64,000 bases of DNA from Competibacter_A sp003527885. GTDB taxonomy: Bacteria; Pseudomonadota; Gammaproteobacteria; Competibacterales; Competibacteraceae. Positions 23,992-32,819 of this stretch are shown in pieces. Numbering within the stretch: the stretch's first letter is position 1; the number at the start of each line of letters is the position of its first letter. The DNA is taken from the NCBI GenBank assembly GCA_035442025.1, contig DAORPQ010000002.1, positions 1-64,000 on the forward strand. Direction: 5' to 3'. Made by a program: the position numbers and the translations under genes. Under the pieces are notes generated by a model. The model saw only the letters and a list, made by a program, of their open reading frames with translations, ran no database searches and was not told where the DNA came from.

Positions 23992-26372
23992 GCGGACACC
24001 CGGGTGTTGGCGATGGCTTCCGGAAATCGGGTCTGGCCGTTCGGTGGTGGTTGTTGGCGCTCTGGTCGTTACCGGTGCTGGGTGTCGTTTGGACAGTCTC
24101 TCAGGCGCCGGCCTGGTTGGAACCGCGCTTGCTGACCGTGGAGTTAGCGCCTGGCCAGTCGCTGGTGTTGGGCCGCGACACCTTGTGGGCGTCTCAAGCC
24201 GACCGCGAACATATCGTGTTACGGCGCGATGCGGGAACCGGCTGGCGGTTGGCGAATCTCTCGTCCGCCAAGCAAGTGTGGTGGCGTTCGGGCTCCGGGC
24301 GATACGATACGCGGCCGGTTCGGTCGTGGCCGCTGGCGGCGGGCGCTGCGTTCGCGGTGGGGACCGAGACCTTCGCGGTGCTGGGCACGGAACCCGGACG
24401 GCTGATCTTGCAGGGTGGCGGGTTACGCTGGGACTACGATGGCCTCGACCTGCGCCGGGGCGGTCGGTTGCTGCCGCCTTGCCATCTCGACTGGCGGACC
24501 CGCTGGCGCGCCCGTCTTGAAAAGCTGGGCTTGCCGCTGGTTTTGGCTCGGCGGCCGTTGCGGCTGGGCGGCGGCGTGTATTGCGCGGATCGGCTGGGAT
24601 TGGCGGGAGTGCCGCTGGATTCGGTGGTCATCGAACCGACGCCGACCGGTTTCGCGCTCGGTTCGGGCGCGGCGGGGCGGCGGGACGGTACGCCCGTGAC
24701 CGTGGCAGCGGGAACCCCGGAGGCCGAGTCGTTATGGGAGCGTTCGATTTCCCTGGGCGTCGGGGATCGGTTGACCGTCGGTCGCACCCAATATGCGGTG
24801 CTGCAAACCGCGCCGGCGCTGGAATTGGCGGTGGTGGCTGGCGCGCGGCGCTGGCTGGCCGATTCGCCGCCGCCGGTGACGTCGGGTGTGAGGGTGGAGT
24901 GGGGCCGTTTGACGTGGTTGTGGTCTTCCGGTCCAGTAGCGCCCGCCGGGTGGCTGGGGCTCCTGCTGGCGGCGCTGGCGCCTGGCTCATTATGGTGGGC
25001 GGCGCGGGAATGGGGCCGGCGTTCCCGAGCCGGCAACCGCCGGTTGCGGATCGCGCTGGGGCTGGCGCTGGCGGGCGCGTGCCTCGAAATGCATTGGAAC
25101 GTCGCGACGGTCCCTCTGTTATGGCCTTATCTGCTCGCTTGGCCGGTGCTGCTGGTTTGGCTGGGGGCCGTGCGGTCGCCGTGGAGTGTCGGCCTGCTGG
25201 CCGTTGTGACCCTATTGCTGGGTGGTGGGTTGCTGGCTCTGCTGCAACTGGGCATCGGCTCCGGCGAAGCCGGCTGGCAGCGTTATGGCGGCAGCGGGGC
25301 GGCGCTGGCCGGTGCGTTCGGCGGATTGGCCTGGGTCGGGCAGAGCGGCTGGCAGCTGGTAAGGCCGGCCGGTTGGCCGGGCGAGCGCCGGCTCTGGTGG
25401 GGATTGCGCCTGCTGGGCGCGGGGTCGCTGGCGCTGTTGGCGGCGCAAGTCGTCGCCGGCGACGAAGGCGGCTGGGCGGGTTTTCAGCCTTTTGAATCGA
25501 CCAAGCTGGTGCTGGCGGCGGCGGCGGCTCACGCCCTGGCGCTGCGCGGTCAGTCGCCGCTGCACGGTTGGAGTTATGATGCGGCCGCGCCCTGGTTGCG
25601 CTATCTCGGGCCTTTTATTTTGCTGGTGGTCGCCTGTGGTTTCGCCCTGCTGTTTTTACATGACTTTTCGCCCCTGGTGCTGTTGCTGTGTTGGGGTGTG
25701 GCGCTGGCCTGGGCTTATCTGCGCGCGCATCCCTTGCCGTGGTGGCGGTGGTCGGGCTTGCTGCTGCTCGGCGCGTTGATCCTGCTGTTGGCGGTGGGCC
25801 TGCGCGGGCTGCACGATCGGCCGGACGCGTTGCCGCTGGATTTTCAGGCGGATCGGATTCGGGCTTGGGCCGCGCCGGAATTCTATCCTCACGCCGGCTA
25901 CCAGCTACGGCGGGCGCTGGAAGCGATCCGGGCGGGCGGCTGGCGAGGGACGGTCTGGCGCGAAGCTATCAACGGGCGGGTCATGGCCGTTCCCGTGGTG
26001 GAAAGCGATTTCGCGCCGACGTTTTTTTTGAGCCGTTACGGCGGGTTGGCAGGTTTGGTGCTAGTGGGGATTCAGGCCGTGTTTATCGGGCTGTTGCTAA
26101 TGATCGCCAACCGCGCCTTGCGGCGTCTCGGTACGGGCCGTTCGTGGCCTGCGGCCTTGGGCGGGTTTTTCTATTTTACCCTGTACGGGGGCGCGGCCTT
26201 GCTCGCCGCCCATTTTCTGATGTCCTGGGGCACCAATTTAGGTTTTTTGCCGGTGATGGGACAACCGATGCCGCTGTTGTCCGCCGCCGGCAGCCATCTC
26301 GTATTGTTCGTGTTGCCGATTGTGGCCTTGGCCGTCGCGATCGAGGAAAGAAGCCATGACGACCCACTCTGA
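23988..26372 (+). CDS. SEDS-family (FtsW/RodA-like) membrane protein with N-terminal FHA-like modules
   Basis: 794 residues from GTG at 23988 (GTGA overlap). One span (about 12-34), then a soluble part of about 280 residues with two FHA-like beta modules (LAPGQSLVLGRDTLW with ADREHIVLRR near 50-75; a second near 185-290), then about 10 spans. The membrane part carries SEDS landmarks: QPFESTKLVLAAAAAHAL, LHDFSPLVLLL, ESDFAPTFFLSRYGGLAG with Asp674 at the place of the catalytic Asp of RodA/FtsW, and NLGFLPVMGQPMPLLSAAGS. SEDS proteins polymerise peptidoglycan from lipid II. Ordinary members have about 400 residues and no FHA part. No PBP is encoded beside it. Confidence 0.85.
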   Translation: MSGHPGVGDGFRKSGLAVRWWLLALWSLPVLGVVWTVSQAPAWLEPRLLTVELAPGQSLVLGRDTLWASQADREHIVLRRDAGTGWRLANLSSAKQVWWRSGSGRYDTRPVRSWPLAAGAAFAVGTETFAVLGTEPGRLILQGGGLRWDYDGLDLRRGGRLLPPCHLDWRTRWRARLEKLGLPLVLARRPLRLGGGVYCADRLGLAGVPLDSVVIEPTPTGFALGSGAAGRRDGTPVTVAAGTPEAESLWERSISLGVGDRLTVGRTQYAVLQTAPALELAVVAGARRWLADSPPPVTSGVRVEWGRLTWLWSSGPVAPAGWLGLLLAALAPGSLWWAAREWGRRSRAGNRRLRIALGLALAGACLEMHWNVATVPLLWPYLLAWPVLLVWLGAVRSPWSVGLLAVVTLLLGGGLLALLQLGIGSGEAGWQRYGGSGAALAGAFGGLAWVGQSGWQLVRPAGWPGERRLWWGLRLLGAGSLALLAAQVVAGDEGGWAGFQPFESTKLVLAAAAAHALALRGQSPLHGWSYDAAAPWLRYLGPFILLVVACGFALLFLHDFSPLVLLLCWGVALAWAYLRAHPLPWWRWSGLLLLGALILLLAVGLRGLHDRPDALPLDFQADRIRAWAAPEFYPHAGYQLRRALEAIRAGGWRGTVWREAINGRVMAVPVVESDFAPTFFLSRYGGLAGLVLVGIQAVFIGLLLMIANRALRRLGTGRSWPAALGGFFYFTLYGGAALLAAHFLMSWGTNLGFLPVMGQPMPLLSAAGSHLVLFVLPIVALAVAIEERSHDDPL

Positions 26373-28134
26373 TACGCTGATCGTGTCCGATTATGTGATT
26401 TGCGCGACCTTGCGCAAAGTGTCGGACGTCTTCGACGTCGCGCTGCTGTGGGAGCGGATGCGGAGCGGACAGGAAGGGGTTTTTCTGCTGGAGGCGCTCA
26501 AGCGCTATCCGCGCCTGCCGTTCGGCCGCCAGCGCAAGGAAAGCTGCTATAGCCACATCGTGGTCCGCCTGCCCGAGAAGGAATATCTGCGGGACGACCG
26601 GCTGGATGACGGCAGCGGCCGCGAAGCGCTCTTACAGGAATTCCGCCGCTTGCACGAGCGGCAGTTGGGCCATGCGCTGGCCGAGAACGCCACGGTCCGC
26701 TATCGGGTGGAGGCGGACCCGATCCTGCGGCCGGGCGAAGTGCAATTTCTGTTCGGGCGGGCGATTTATGTGCCGTCCGCCGCGGATTCTCCGTTGTTTC
26801 GGATCCAGGCGACCGGCGAGGGCCAGACCGATTGGCGGGAGCTGGGTCCGATCTATGCGGGCCAGCGGCTGACGCTGCTGAACGCCGACCGGCGCACCAG
26901 CAGCTTCGCGGTCGAGGGCTGGCCGTTTATGAACGGCGAGGCGGTGTTGCTGGTGTTGCGCTCCGGTGCGTCGACCCAGGTGGATGCGCTTTCGGAGCCG
27001 CCGAACGGTTTGAATCTGGTTGACGATGGCGAGGGTGGGTTCGTGGTGCGCGACCGTCGCGGCCGAGCTTTGCGGTTGCGGGTGGCGCCGGGGACGGCGG
27101 GTATGGCGGAAGCCTTGCGGGTTTCGGAGCGGCGGATCGTTGCCGCGCCCGCCCGTCCCGAACAGCTTGAGGGTTTGGTGGCGGCCGATCCGCTGGCGGT
27201 GCTGGAGGAGACCGAACTGGATGTCGCTTATCCGGTCACCGACATCTGGGGCCGGCGCGAGCCGATGATGGGTTTATCGGTGGATTTCGACGAGATCCTG
27301 AATCCCAAAACTTGGCTGGAACCACCGAGTCCGACCCAGGTCGGGCCGCCGGTAGCCCAGGTCGGGCCGCCGGTAGTCCAGGTCGGGCCGCCGGCAGCGC
27401 CGGCTTACGTAACGGCATCGGGTTCGGAGCCGGAAGAACTCGATCAACTGACCTGGGTGCCGCAACGGGCGACCACCGTACAGGTGACCGGCGTGGCTTT
27501 GCAGCGATTGTCGACTTACGCGGCCTCCGGGATCAGCGATTGGCGGGTCGGTTTCAATCAGGCGGGCGGCCTGGCCTCGGGTAGCCCAGCCAAAGCCGTG
27601 GCTTGGCTGCGCGTCGACAAGACGGATCGGGTGTTTGGCGAACTGGAAGGTTCGTCGGTGCCGCTGGCCTTGCCGGGGGTTTGGAGTCCCTTGGCGGAGC
27701 TGGAACTGGCGCTGTACATCGCGCCGCCGCCGATGAACCTGCACTACCTGGGCTGGGTGCGGTTGCCCGCGCCGCTGGCGTTGCCGGTACCCTGCGACAA
27801 GGCGGTGAGCTTCGGGCGCGGCTCGGAGGCGGACCTTGCGCCGCGCCTGCTGGCGGACCCGCACTCCTTGCGGTGGGAGGGCGGGGCCTCGGTTCGCGCC
27901 TCCGGCATCAATGCCGAATACCTGGGTCTGTCGCGGCGTCATTTGCTGTTGCAGGCGCGCCGCAACGACTGGTGGGTGCATCTGGAAAGCCAGAATATGC
28001 CGGCATACCGGTTGGCGCCTTCCGGCGATCTGCTGGATGTGTTGAGTCCGGGCGCGGATACCGCCACCACCGCCAAGCCGGAGGATCTGCTGGTGGTGGG
28101 GGGCTACGTGCTGGAGCTGGGACCGGTGGGCTAA
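26356..28134 (+). CDS. FHA-domain protein
   Basis: 592 residues from the ATG at 26356, overlapping the SEDS gene by 17 bases. No membrane span or signal peptide, so cytoplasmic. The C-terminal 110 residues (about 480-590) form a FHA phosphothreonine-binding domain: AVSFGRGSEADLAPRLL, then LGLSRRHLLLQARR (the SxxH signature) and the terminal VVGGYVLELGPVG. The N-terminal 350 residues are unrecognised; a Pro-rich linker with a three-fold QVGPPV repeat sits at about 327-347. It is the probable reader of the kinase encoded just upstream, linking it to the SEDS protein. Confidence 0.88.
   Translation: MTTHSDTLIVSDYVICATLRKVSDVFDVALLWERMRSGQEGVFLLEALKRYPRLPFGRQRKESCYSHIVVRLPEKEYLRDDRLDDGSGREALLQEFRRLHERQLGHALAENATVRYRVEADPILRPGEVQFLFGRAIYVPSAADSPLFRIQATGEGQTDWRELGPIYAGQRLTLLNADRRTSSFAVEGWPFMNGEAVLLVLRSGASTQVDALSEPPNGLNLVDDGEGGFVVRDRRGRALRLRVAPGTAGMAEALRVSERRIVAAPARPEQLEGLVAADPLAVLEETELDVAYPVTDIWGRREPMMGLSVDFDEILNPKTWLEPPSPTQVGPPVAQVGPPVVQVGPPAAPAYVTASGSEPEELDQLTWVPQRATTVQVTGVALQRLSTYAASGISDWRVGFNQAGGLASGSPAKAVAWLRVDKTDRVFGELEGSSVPLALPGVWSPLAELELALYIAPPPMNLHYLGWVRLPAPLALPVPCDKAVSFGRGSEADLAPRLLADPHSLRWEGGASVRASGINAEYLGLSRRHLLLQARRNDWWVHLESQNMPAYRLAPSGDLLDVLSPGADTATTAKPEDLLVVGGYVLELGPVG
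27335..27397 (+). repeat. Three tandem 21-base units inside the FHA gene
   Basis: The units at 27335-27355 and 27356-27376 are identical and that at 27377-27397 differs at two bases. They keep frame and code for PV/Q-VGPP repeats in the linker before the FHA domain. Perfect copies suggest recent slippage expansion. Confidence 0.95.
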
Positions 28135-29588
28135 AACTGGGGGCCGGCGAGCGGCTGGCTTTTCATCCGCTCGGGATCGAAGAGCCGGGAGGCGATGACT
28201 TCGGTGGAAGCGATGGCGAAGTTGAGGTTTTGTCCCGCCTTGAGGCCCATGGCGGCGATGCCGATGACGGTGCCGTCTCCCAGGATGACCGGCCCGCCGC
28301 TGTTGCCCGGACTGACCGGCGCGGAAATCTGGATGTAGCGCACCCCGTCGATTTCGCGCAAGCCGCTGATCACTCCGGTCGAAAAGGTGCCTTCCAAGCC
28401 GTAGGGGTTGCCGATCACGAAGATATCCCGCCCGATCAAGTTCGGGTCGTAGCTTTCGTTGAGCGCGAAACTCTCCGCGCTTTTGAGCGCGGTCGCCAGC
28501 AGCGCCAAATCCGGTTTTCTGCTGCGTCCGCGCACGCTGGCGGCCGATTCTTGCTCGCCGCAGCGCACCGCCAAATTGTCGGCCTTGTCGATGACGTGAT
28601 GGTTGGTGATGACCAGCCCGTCGGGCGAGACCAACAAGCCACTGCCCAGACTGTCCTTCCTGCCGTTGCGGAAGGTGACGATCAGACAGGTTAGGGGACT
28701 GGCGCGCCGGTAAATCCGTTGTCCGGGACTGTCGGCGCCCGCCGCCCGCGGCGCTCCGGTCTCCGAAGTGGCTTTGGCGGGCGGATGGCTGAAGTTTTCC
28801 ACGCCGCGTTTGAGCGAACCGAGGACCGCGCTGAGCGCGGCGGGCCCGGCAGCCGGTGCCGGGCCTGCGGAAGACGCGCCAGCGGGCGCGGCGGCGTTGG
28901 TCGGTGGCGTCGGTCCCGGCGGGGCGGTCGGTTTCTCTGTGGGGGTTGGCAGAGAGCTGGAGGCGGCCGCCGGGCTATCGGCGGGCGGGCGGATCGAGTC
29001 CAGCGCCTGTCGGGCGCCGGCTCTTAGGGTCTCGGGGTCCGCCGCCGCCAGCTGCCGTAAGCGCTCGACGATCTGGGGTGGGTTCTTGGCGAAACGGTAC
29101 GCGTTGACGAAAGCGCCGGCGGCCCGTGGCGCGTCGCCGGTTTGACCGTAAGTTTCTCCCAGCACGCTCCAGGTCGCCGACTGCGTCGGCGCCAGCGACA
29201 GGGTGTAAACAGCCAGCCGCTCCGCTTCCTTGAAACGGCGCAGGCGCAGATAGGTCATCCCGAGGTGGCCGGCGATCTCCGGATCGATGGGATCGGCGAT
29301 GAAGGCTTGGCGGAACGCGGCCAGCGCTTGCTTGAGATTGTTGCGGCCCAGGTGCTCCAAACCCTGCTGCTGGTAAGGCCGGGCCTTGGCGGAATCGCCG
29401 GCTTCCGGCCGCCGCAGCTGCTCCAATTGCTCTTGAAAGGTCCCTACCCCGGTCGCATCGTTGGCGGCCGCGTGGGCGATCATCTGCTGGACGTAATAAT
29501 CGAGAGTCTCGTATTGGCTCGCGGCGCTGGCCGGCGCGATGCACGCCAGCATGATGCCCGACGCCAGCAAAGCGAGGGTGGCCTTCAC
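28131..29588 (-). CDS. Secreted TPR-trypsin-like (S1C/DegP-type) serine protease
   Basis: 485 residues. Signal peptide ends near residue 23 (ASAAS). Residues 25-195 are TPR helices that match the neighbouring TPR protein, then a Pro/Ala linker, then a trypsin-fold domain (about 300-475) with the triad His331 (TNHHVID), Asp360 (KPDLALLA) and Ser430 (SPGNSGGPV). There is no PDZ domain, unlike DegP/DegS. Periplasmic protease, possibly activated through its TPR part. It overlaps the upstream TPR gene by 4 bases and converges with the FHA gene, overlapping its end by 4 bases. Confidence 0.92.
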   Translation of the reverse strand: MKATLALLASGIMLACIAPASAASQYETLDYYVQQMIAHAAANDATGVGTFQEQLEQLRRPEAGDSAKARPYQQQGLEHLGRNNLKQALAAFRQAFIADPIDPEIAGHLGMTYLRLRRFKEAERLAVYTLSLAPTQSATWSVLGETYGQTGDAPRAAGAFVNAYRFAKNPPQIVERLRQLAAADPETLRAGARQALDSIRPPADSPAAASSSLPTPTEKPTAPPGPTPPTNAAAPAGASSAGPAPAAGPAALSAVLGSLKRGVENFSHPPAKATSETGAPRAAGADSPGQRIYRRASPLTCLIVTFRNGRKDSLGSGLLVSPDGLVITNHHVIDKADNLAVRCGEQESAASVRGRSRKPDLALLATALKSAESFALNESYDPNLIGRDIFVIGNPYGLEGTFSTGVISGLREIDGVRYIQISAPVSPGNSGGPVILGDGTVIGIAAMGLKAGQNLNFAIASTEVIASRLFDPERMKSQPLAGPQF

Positions 29589-30301
29589 GGGGCCGGCCGT
29601 TTGGGGAGGACGACCGACCTGGAACCGGGCCGGGCGTTCAGGGGTTTGATATCTGGATTGGCGGGCAGCGGCGGAACGATCACCGCTTCGGCCGGCAGAC
29701 GGTAAAGCCTTAAGGCCGCCAAGGCGGCGTCACGCAGCGTATCGACGGTTTCGTTTTCGGCGATGTTGCGCAAAATTTCCTCGGCGCGCATGGGGTTCTG
29801 GGCGAACCGGTAGGTGTTGGCGAGCGCGCCCAGGGCGCGATGCGGGTCTTTTTGCAGTCCGTAGACCTGGGCGAGCTGGAACCAGGCGACCGCGCGAGCC
29901 GGCTCCAGGACCAGCGTTAACTGCAAGGCGCTTTCCGCTTCCGTCAGCCGGTCGAGCTTGCGATAGACCAATCCCAGATAGTTGCTGGCCTCGACGTTGC
30001 TGGCGTCGGCGCGGCTGGCCTGTTGGAACGCGCTCAAGGCCGCGGTGAGTTCATTCTGTTCCAAAGCCGCCAAACCGCGCTGAAGGGCAGCCCGCGCACC
30101 GGCCGGATCGGTCGCTGTCGGTTTGGGGCTTTGTTCCAGCACCCGCTGCATGGCCGTTACGCCGCTGTCATCGTTGGCGGCGGCCAATTCGATCATTTGC
30201 TGGACGTAATAGCGATTTTGCTCGCTGTTTTGCGCGCTGGCCGGCGGCGTCAGAAGGTGAGACGCCAGCAGCAGCGCCAGCGGGAGACGGCGGGCTGGCA
30301 T
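29585..30301 (-). CDS. Secreted TPR protein, paralogue of the protease N-terminus
   Basis: 238 residues with a signal peptide (cleaved near ASAQN, residue 24) and three or four TPR units (about 30-200). It aligns along its length with residues 25-195 of the protease encoded immediately downstream: both share YYVQQMI-x2-AAAND-x2-GV, the L-x-AF-Q-A pattern and a YRFA(K/Q)NP segment. It lacks the protease domain and ends with a short Pro-rich tail. A periplasmic adaptor or regulator of the protease is the simplest reading. Confidence 0.85.
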   Translation of the reverse strand: MPARRLPLALLLASHLLTPPASAQNSEQNRYYVQQMIELAAANDDSGVTAMQRVLEQSPKPTATDPAGARAALQRGLAALEQNELTAALSAFQQASRADASNVEASNYLGLVYRKLDRLTEAESALQLTLVLEPARAVAWFQLAQVYGLQKDPHRALGALANTYRFAQNPMRAEEILRNIAENETVDTLRDAALAALRLYRLPAEAVIVPPLPANPDIKPLNARPGSRSVVLPKRPAP

Positions 30302-30341
30302 GAGGTTTTGAGGGCCGGTGGGTCCGCGCGGGGCCGGAAAA

Positions 30342-30842
30342 TTACAGATCCTTGATGGCGTCGTACTGCCGCTCCAGGCCGAGCCGCCGGGCGTCGGCTT
30401 GCGGGGCGGTGAGCTGGCCCCGTTCGAGTTCGGTTTCGAACTGCCCGATATCGCGGGTCAGTTGTTGTTGCTTGCGGCGCAGCTCGGCGGTCCGCTGTTC
30501 GGTGGCAGTTTTGGAACGCCGCAACTGGTCGATCCGCCGGGCCGTTTCCCGGTTGCGGGCCTTGAGCGAAGCCAGCTGCCGCCGTTGCGCGGCGACTTCG
30601 TCGGCTTTCATCGCGCGGGTGGTCTCCAGCGCCTCGCCTTCGCGGCGCAGAGCCCGTAACTCGTTGAGGGATTCGTCCCGTTCGCCGCGCAAGTGCTGTT
30701 GGCGCAGCTCGTAGTCGCCGGATGCCAAACCGCGCACGCCGCCAAAGAAACCGCCCGAACGCGGGTCGTTGCCGGGGTCGGCCGCGCAGCCAGCGAGGGC
30801 GAGCGCGCCGAGTAAGAGGCTGGGAAAATTGGTTAATTTCAT
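30342..30842 (-). CDS. Small coiled-coil lipoprotein
   Basis: 166 residues from the ATG at 30842. The N-terminus MKLTNFPSLLLGALALAGC is a lipobox signal (LALAGC), followed by AADP; Asp is not at +2, so export to the outer membrane by Lol is expected. Residues 50-160 are a highly charged Arg/Glu/Gln coiled coil. No named family recognised. It lies between two genes of the same leftward operon (61 and 40 base gaps). Confidence 0.82.
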   Translation of the reverse strand: MKLTNFPSLLLGALALAGCAADPGNDPRSGGFFGGVRGLASGDYELRQQHLRGERDESLNELRALRREGEALETTRAMKADEVAAQRRQLASLKARNRETARRIDQLRRSKTATEQRTAELRRKQQQLTRDIGQFETELERGQLTAPQADARRLGLERQYDAIKDL

Positions 30843-30903
30843 GAAGTCCGCTCCCGTTTCTCGAAGGCTTTGAGGTGGAGACACTGAAGGTCGGACGGCG
30901 CCG

Positions 30904-31581
30904 TCAGATCGCCATGCTGTCATAAACCCGCTGCAAGCTGCTGACGTTCTGGGCGGATTGCTGGCGGGTTTCCTTCAACTGCGCCACGTTGGATTCGAGC
31001 TGCCGAGTATAGCTGTCCTGCGGTCCGCGCTTCTGGCGGGATTCTTGGTGGACCTCGCTGGCGTCCGCCAATTGTTTCTCGGCCAGCGAGTTGAGCTGCT
31101 TGGCCTTGGCCAGCTGTTTTTCCAGGCTGGCGCGCTGGCTGGCCAGGGCGTCCCGCGTCGTTTTGCCGGCACGGTAATCGCGCGCCAGCCGCTGCGACTC
31201 GCGATCCAGCCGGGCGATGTCCTGGTAGAGCTGGCGGTTCTGGTCGTCGGCCTCCGCGATGAAATCCTGATTGCGCTGGATTTCCGCGACCAGAAAATCC
31301 TCCTCCCGCGAATAGTGCGCTTTGCGGTCGGCGATCGAACTGCCGATGCCGGCGCCCAGCAAGCCGCCGGCGGCCGCGCCGACCAGCGCCCCCCTGCCTT
31401 TGTGGCGGTCGCTGACGGCGCTGCCGAGCAAGCCGCCCAACACCGCGCCGACGACCGCGCCCTCGGCGACGGTTTGCTGGCGGTCGTCCATGGCGCCGCC
31501 AGGCGGGGTGGCGCAGCCTGCCAGGATGGCGCAGCTCACCCCGGTGGCGATGAAGTATTTTCCTGCTCGCTGAAAGGACAT
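30904..31581 (-). CDS. Lipoprotein with glycine-zipper domain and coiled coil
   Basis: 225 residues from the ATG at 31581, with GGAG at good spacing. Lipobox signal AILAGC near residue 24, then a glycine zipper (about 38-85: GAVVGAVLGGLLGSAVSD, GALVGAAAGGLLGAGIGSS) able to insert in or lie on the membrane, as in Pcp/SlyB and YMGG-type proteins, then a 130-residue coiled coil rich in Gln, Arg and Glu. First gene of the leftward operon that ends with the protease. A structural role in linking outer membrane and cell wall is possible but unproved. Confidence 0.85.
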   Translation of the reverse strand: MSFQRAGKYFIATGVSCAILAGCATPPGGAMDDRQQTVAEGAVVGAVLGGLLGSAVSDRHKGRGALVGAAAGGLLGAGIGSSIADRKAHYSREEDFLVAEIQRNQDFIAEADDQNRQLYQDIARLDRESQRLARDYRAGKTTRDALASQRASLEKQLAKAKQLNSLAEKQLADASEVHQESRQKRGPQDSYTRQLESNVAQLKETRQQSAQNVSSLQRVYDSMAI

Positions 31582-31983
31582 GGGCGTCTCCAAACTCTGT
31601 GGCGGCTGACGGGAAGGATGGAAATTTGACAGTGGTCCGACCGTGAAATTCTGGAGGGCGCGGGCGTGGAAAGCAACGGGTTCACGACGCGCGGCGCGAC
31701 AGATTTCCGACGGGTGGTGACGCTCCTTCGGCGCGGCTCACGCGCTGGAAGAAGCGGGAGCTGTCGGAGGTTGAGAAACCTCGGCGGTCGGGCGAGCCGC
31801 CGGGCGGTGGTGCGGCCGAGGTAGGTCATTTCGGGCCAAGCGATGGGAAAAACCGGGCGATGCGTGGGCTGGCCGGCGACTTGGGCGGCTGGCTCAAGGA
31901 TTGCTTGGCTCGTCAGTCGTGAGGCCAGGGCGAACTCGCCTCACGGATCAACGGGCAATGTCAAACGAAAGGATAGCGCTGTG
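31582..31983. other. 402-base gap with an inverted repeat, no convincing gene
   Basis: This divergent spacer must hold promoters for the leftward lipoprotein operon and the rightward binding protein. An inverted repeat CGTGAGGC (31918-31925) / GCCTCACG (31938-31945) with a 12-base loop lies 38 bases before the binding-protein ATG and could be an operator or leader hairpin. A frame extends the binding protein upstream to 31843 but its residues look random and lie before a good signal peptide. Confidence 0.5.
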
Positions 31984-32787
31984 ATGTTAGATAAACTGAT
32001 GGGTGGAATAACCGGGGCTTGGCTGCTGTTAGGGGGGCTGCTCGCCTTTTCCGGCAGCGCGGTCGGACAGGCGCAACCGCAACCGGAGTTATTGGTGTAT
32101 TGCGGGATCACCATGGTGCGGCCGATGACCGAGATCGCGCACAACTTCGAGCAGAAGGAAAATGTGAAAATCACCCTCTCGCAGGGTGGGTCGGAGGATC
32201 TTTACCAAAGCGCCAAAAAGAGCGGGCTGGGCGATCTGTTTCTACCGGGAGAGCCCACTTACCGCGCCAAACACCTCTCCGAAGGGTTGCTCGGCGCTGT
32301 GGTGACGGTGGGATACAACCAAATGGCGCTCATGACTCGAAAGGGCAATCCCAAGCAGGTGAAAGGCGACCCTAAGGAACTACTGCGCGCGGACGTGACG
32401 GCGATCATCGGCGATGCGGAAAGCGGCAGCGTCGGCCAGGAGACCAAGCGAATTTTGGAATCGCTGGGCATTTACCAACAGGTCATCGACAAGGCGATCT
32501 ATCTGTCCTCCGATTCCCGCAGCCTGAACGGCGCCATGAAAAAGGGCGAGGCCGATGTGGTGATGAACTGGCGGGCGACCGGTTTTTTCCCCGATAACGC
32601 CCAGGCGGTCGACGTGATCGATCTGGACCCCGCGGTGGCGAAACCGCAGGCGCTATTGTTGAACTTGCTCACGTTCTCGAAAAATCAGGAGTTGACCCGC
32701 CGTTTCATGAACTATGCGGCTGCCGAGGAAGGGCAGGCGATTTTCCGCAAGCACGGATTTCTCGATAACAAGACCGCAGTCCAATAA
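31984..32787 (+). CDS. Periplasmic molybdate/phosphonate-type binding protein (ModA-like), orphan
   Basis: 267 residues from the ATG at 31984 (a GTG one codon earlier is equally possible; AAAGGA lies upstream). Signal peptide to about residue 32 (SAVGQAQ). The mature part begins ELLVYCGITMVRPMTEIA, typical of ModA/WtpA-like type II binding proteins, and keeps SQGGSEDLYQSA and the hinge regions. No ABC permease or ATPase lies nearby; the next gene, 32 bases on, is a hybrid sensor kinase with a periplasmic sensor. The likely job is therefore to present a ligand (an oxyanion or small acid) to that kinase rather than to transport it. Confidence 0.85.
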   Translation: MLDKLMGGITGAWLLLGGLLAFSGSAVGQAQPQPELLVYCGITMVRPMTEIAHNFEQKENVKITLSQGGSEDLYQSAKKSGLGDLFLPGEPTYRAKHLSEGLLGAVVTVGYNQMALMTRKGNPKQVKGDPKELLRADVTAIIGDAESGSVGQETKRILESLGIYQQVIDKAIYLSSDSRSLNGAMKKGEADVVMNWRATGFFPDNAQAVDVIDLDPAVAKPQALLLNLLTFSKNQELTRRFMNYAAAEEGQAIFRKHGFLDNKTAVQ

Positions 32788-32819
32788 TGGCGGGTATGGT
32801 CGTCGGACTTTAGCGCGGG

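Noticed and set aside
31843..31983. Extended start of the ModA-like binding protein
   Set aside because: It would put 47 random-looking residues before a good signal peptide; AAAGGA supports the start at 31984.
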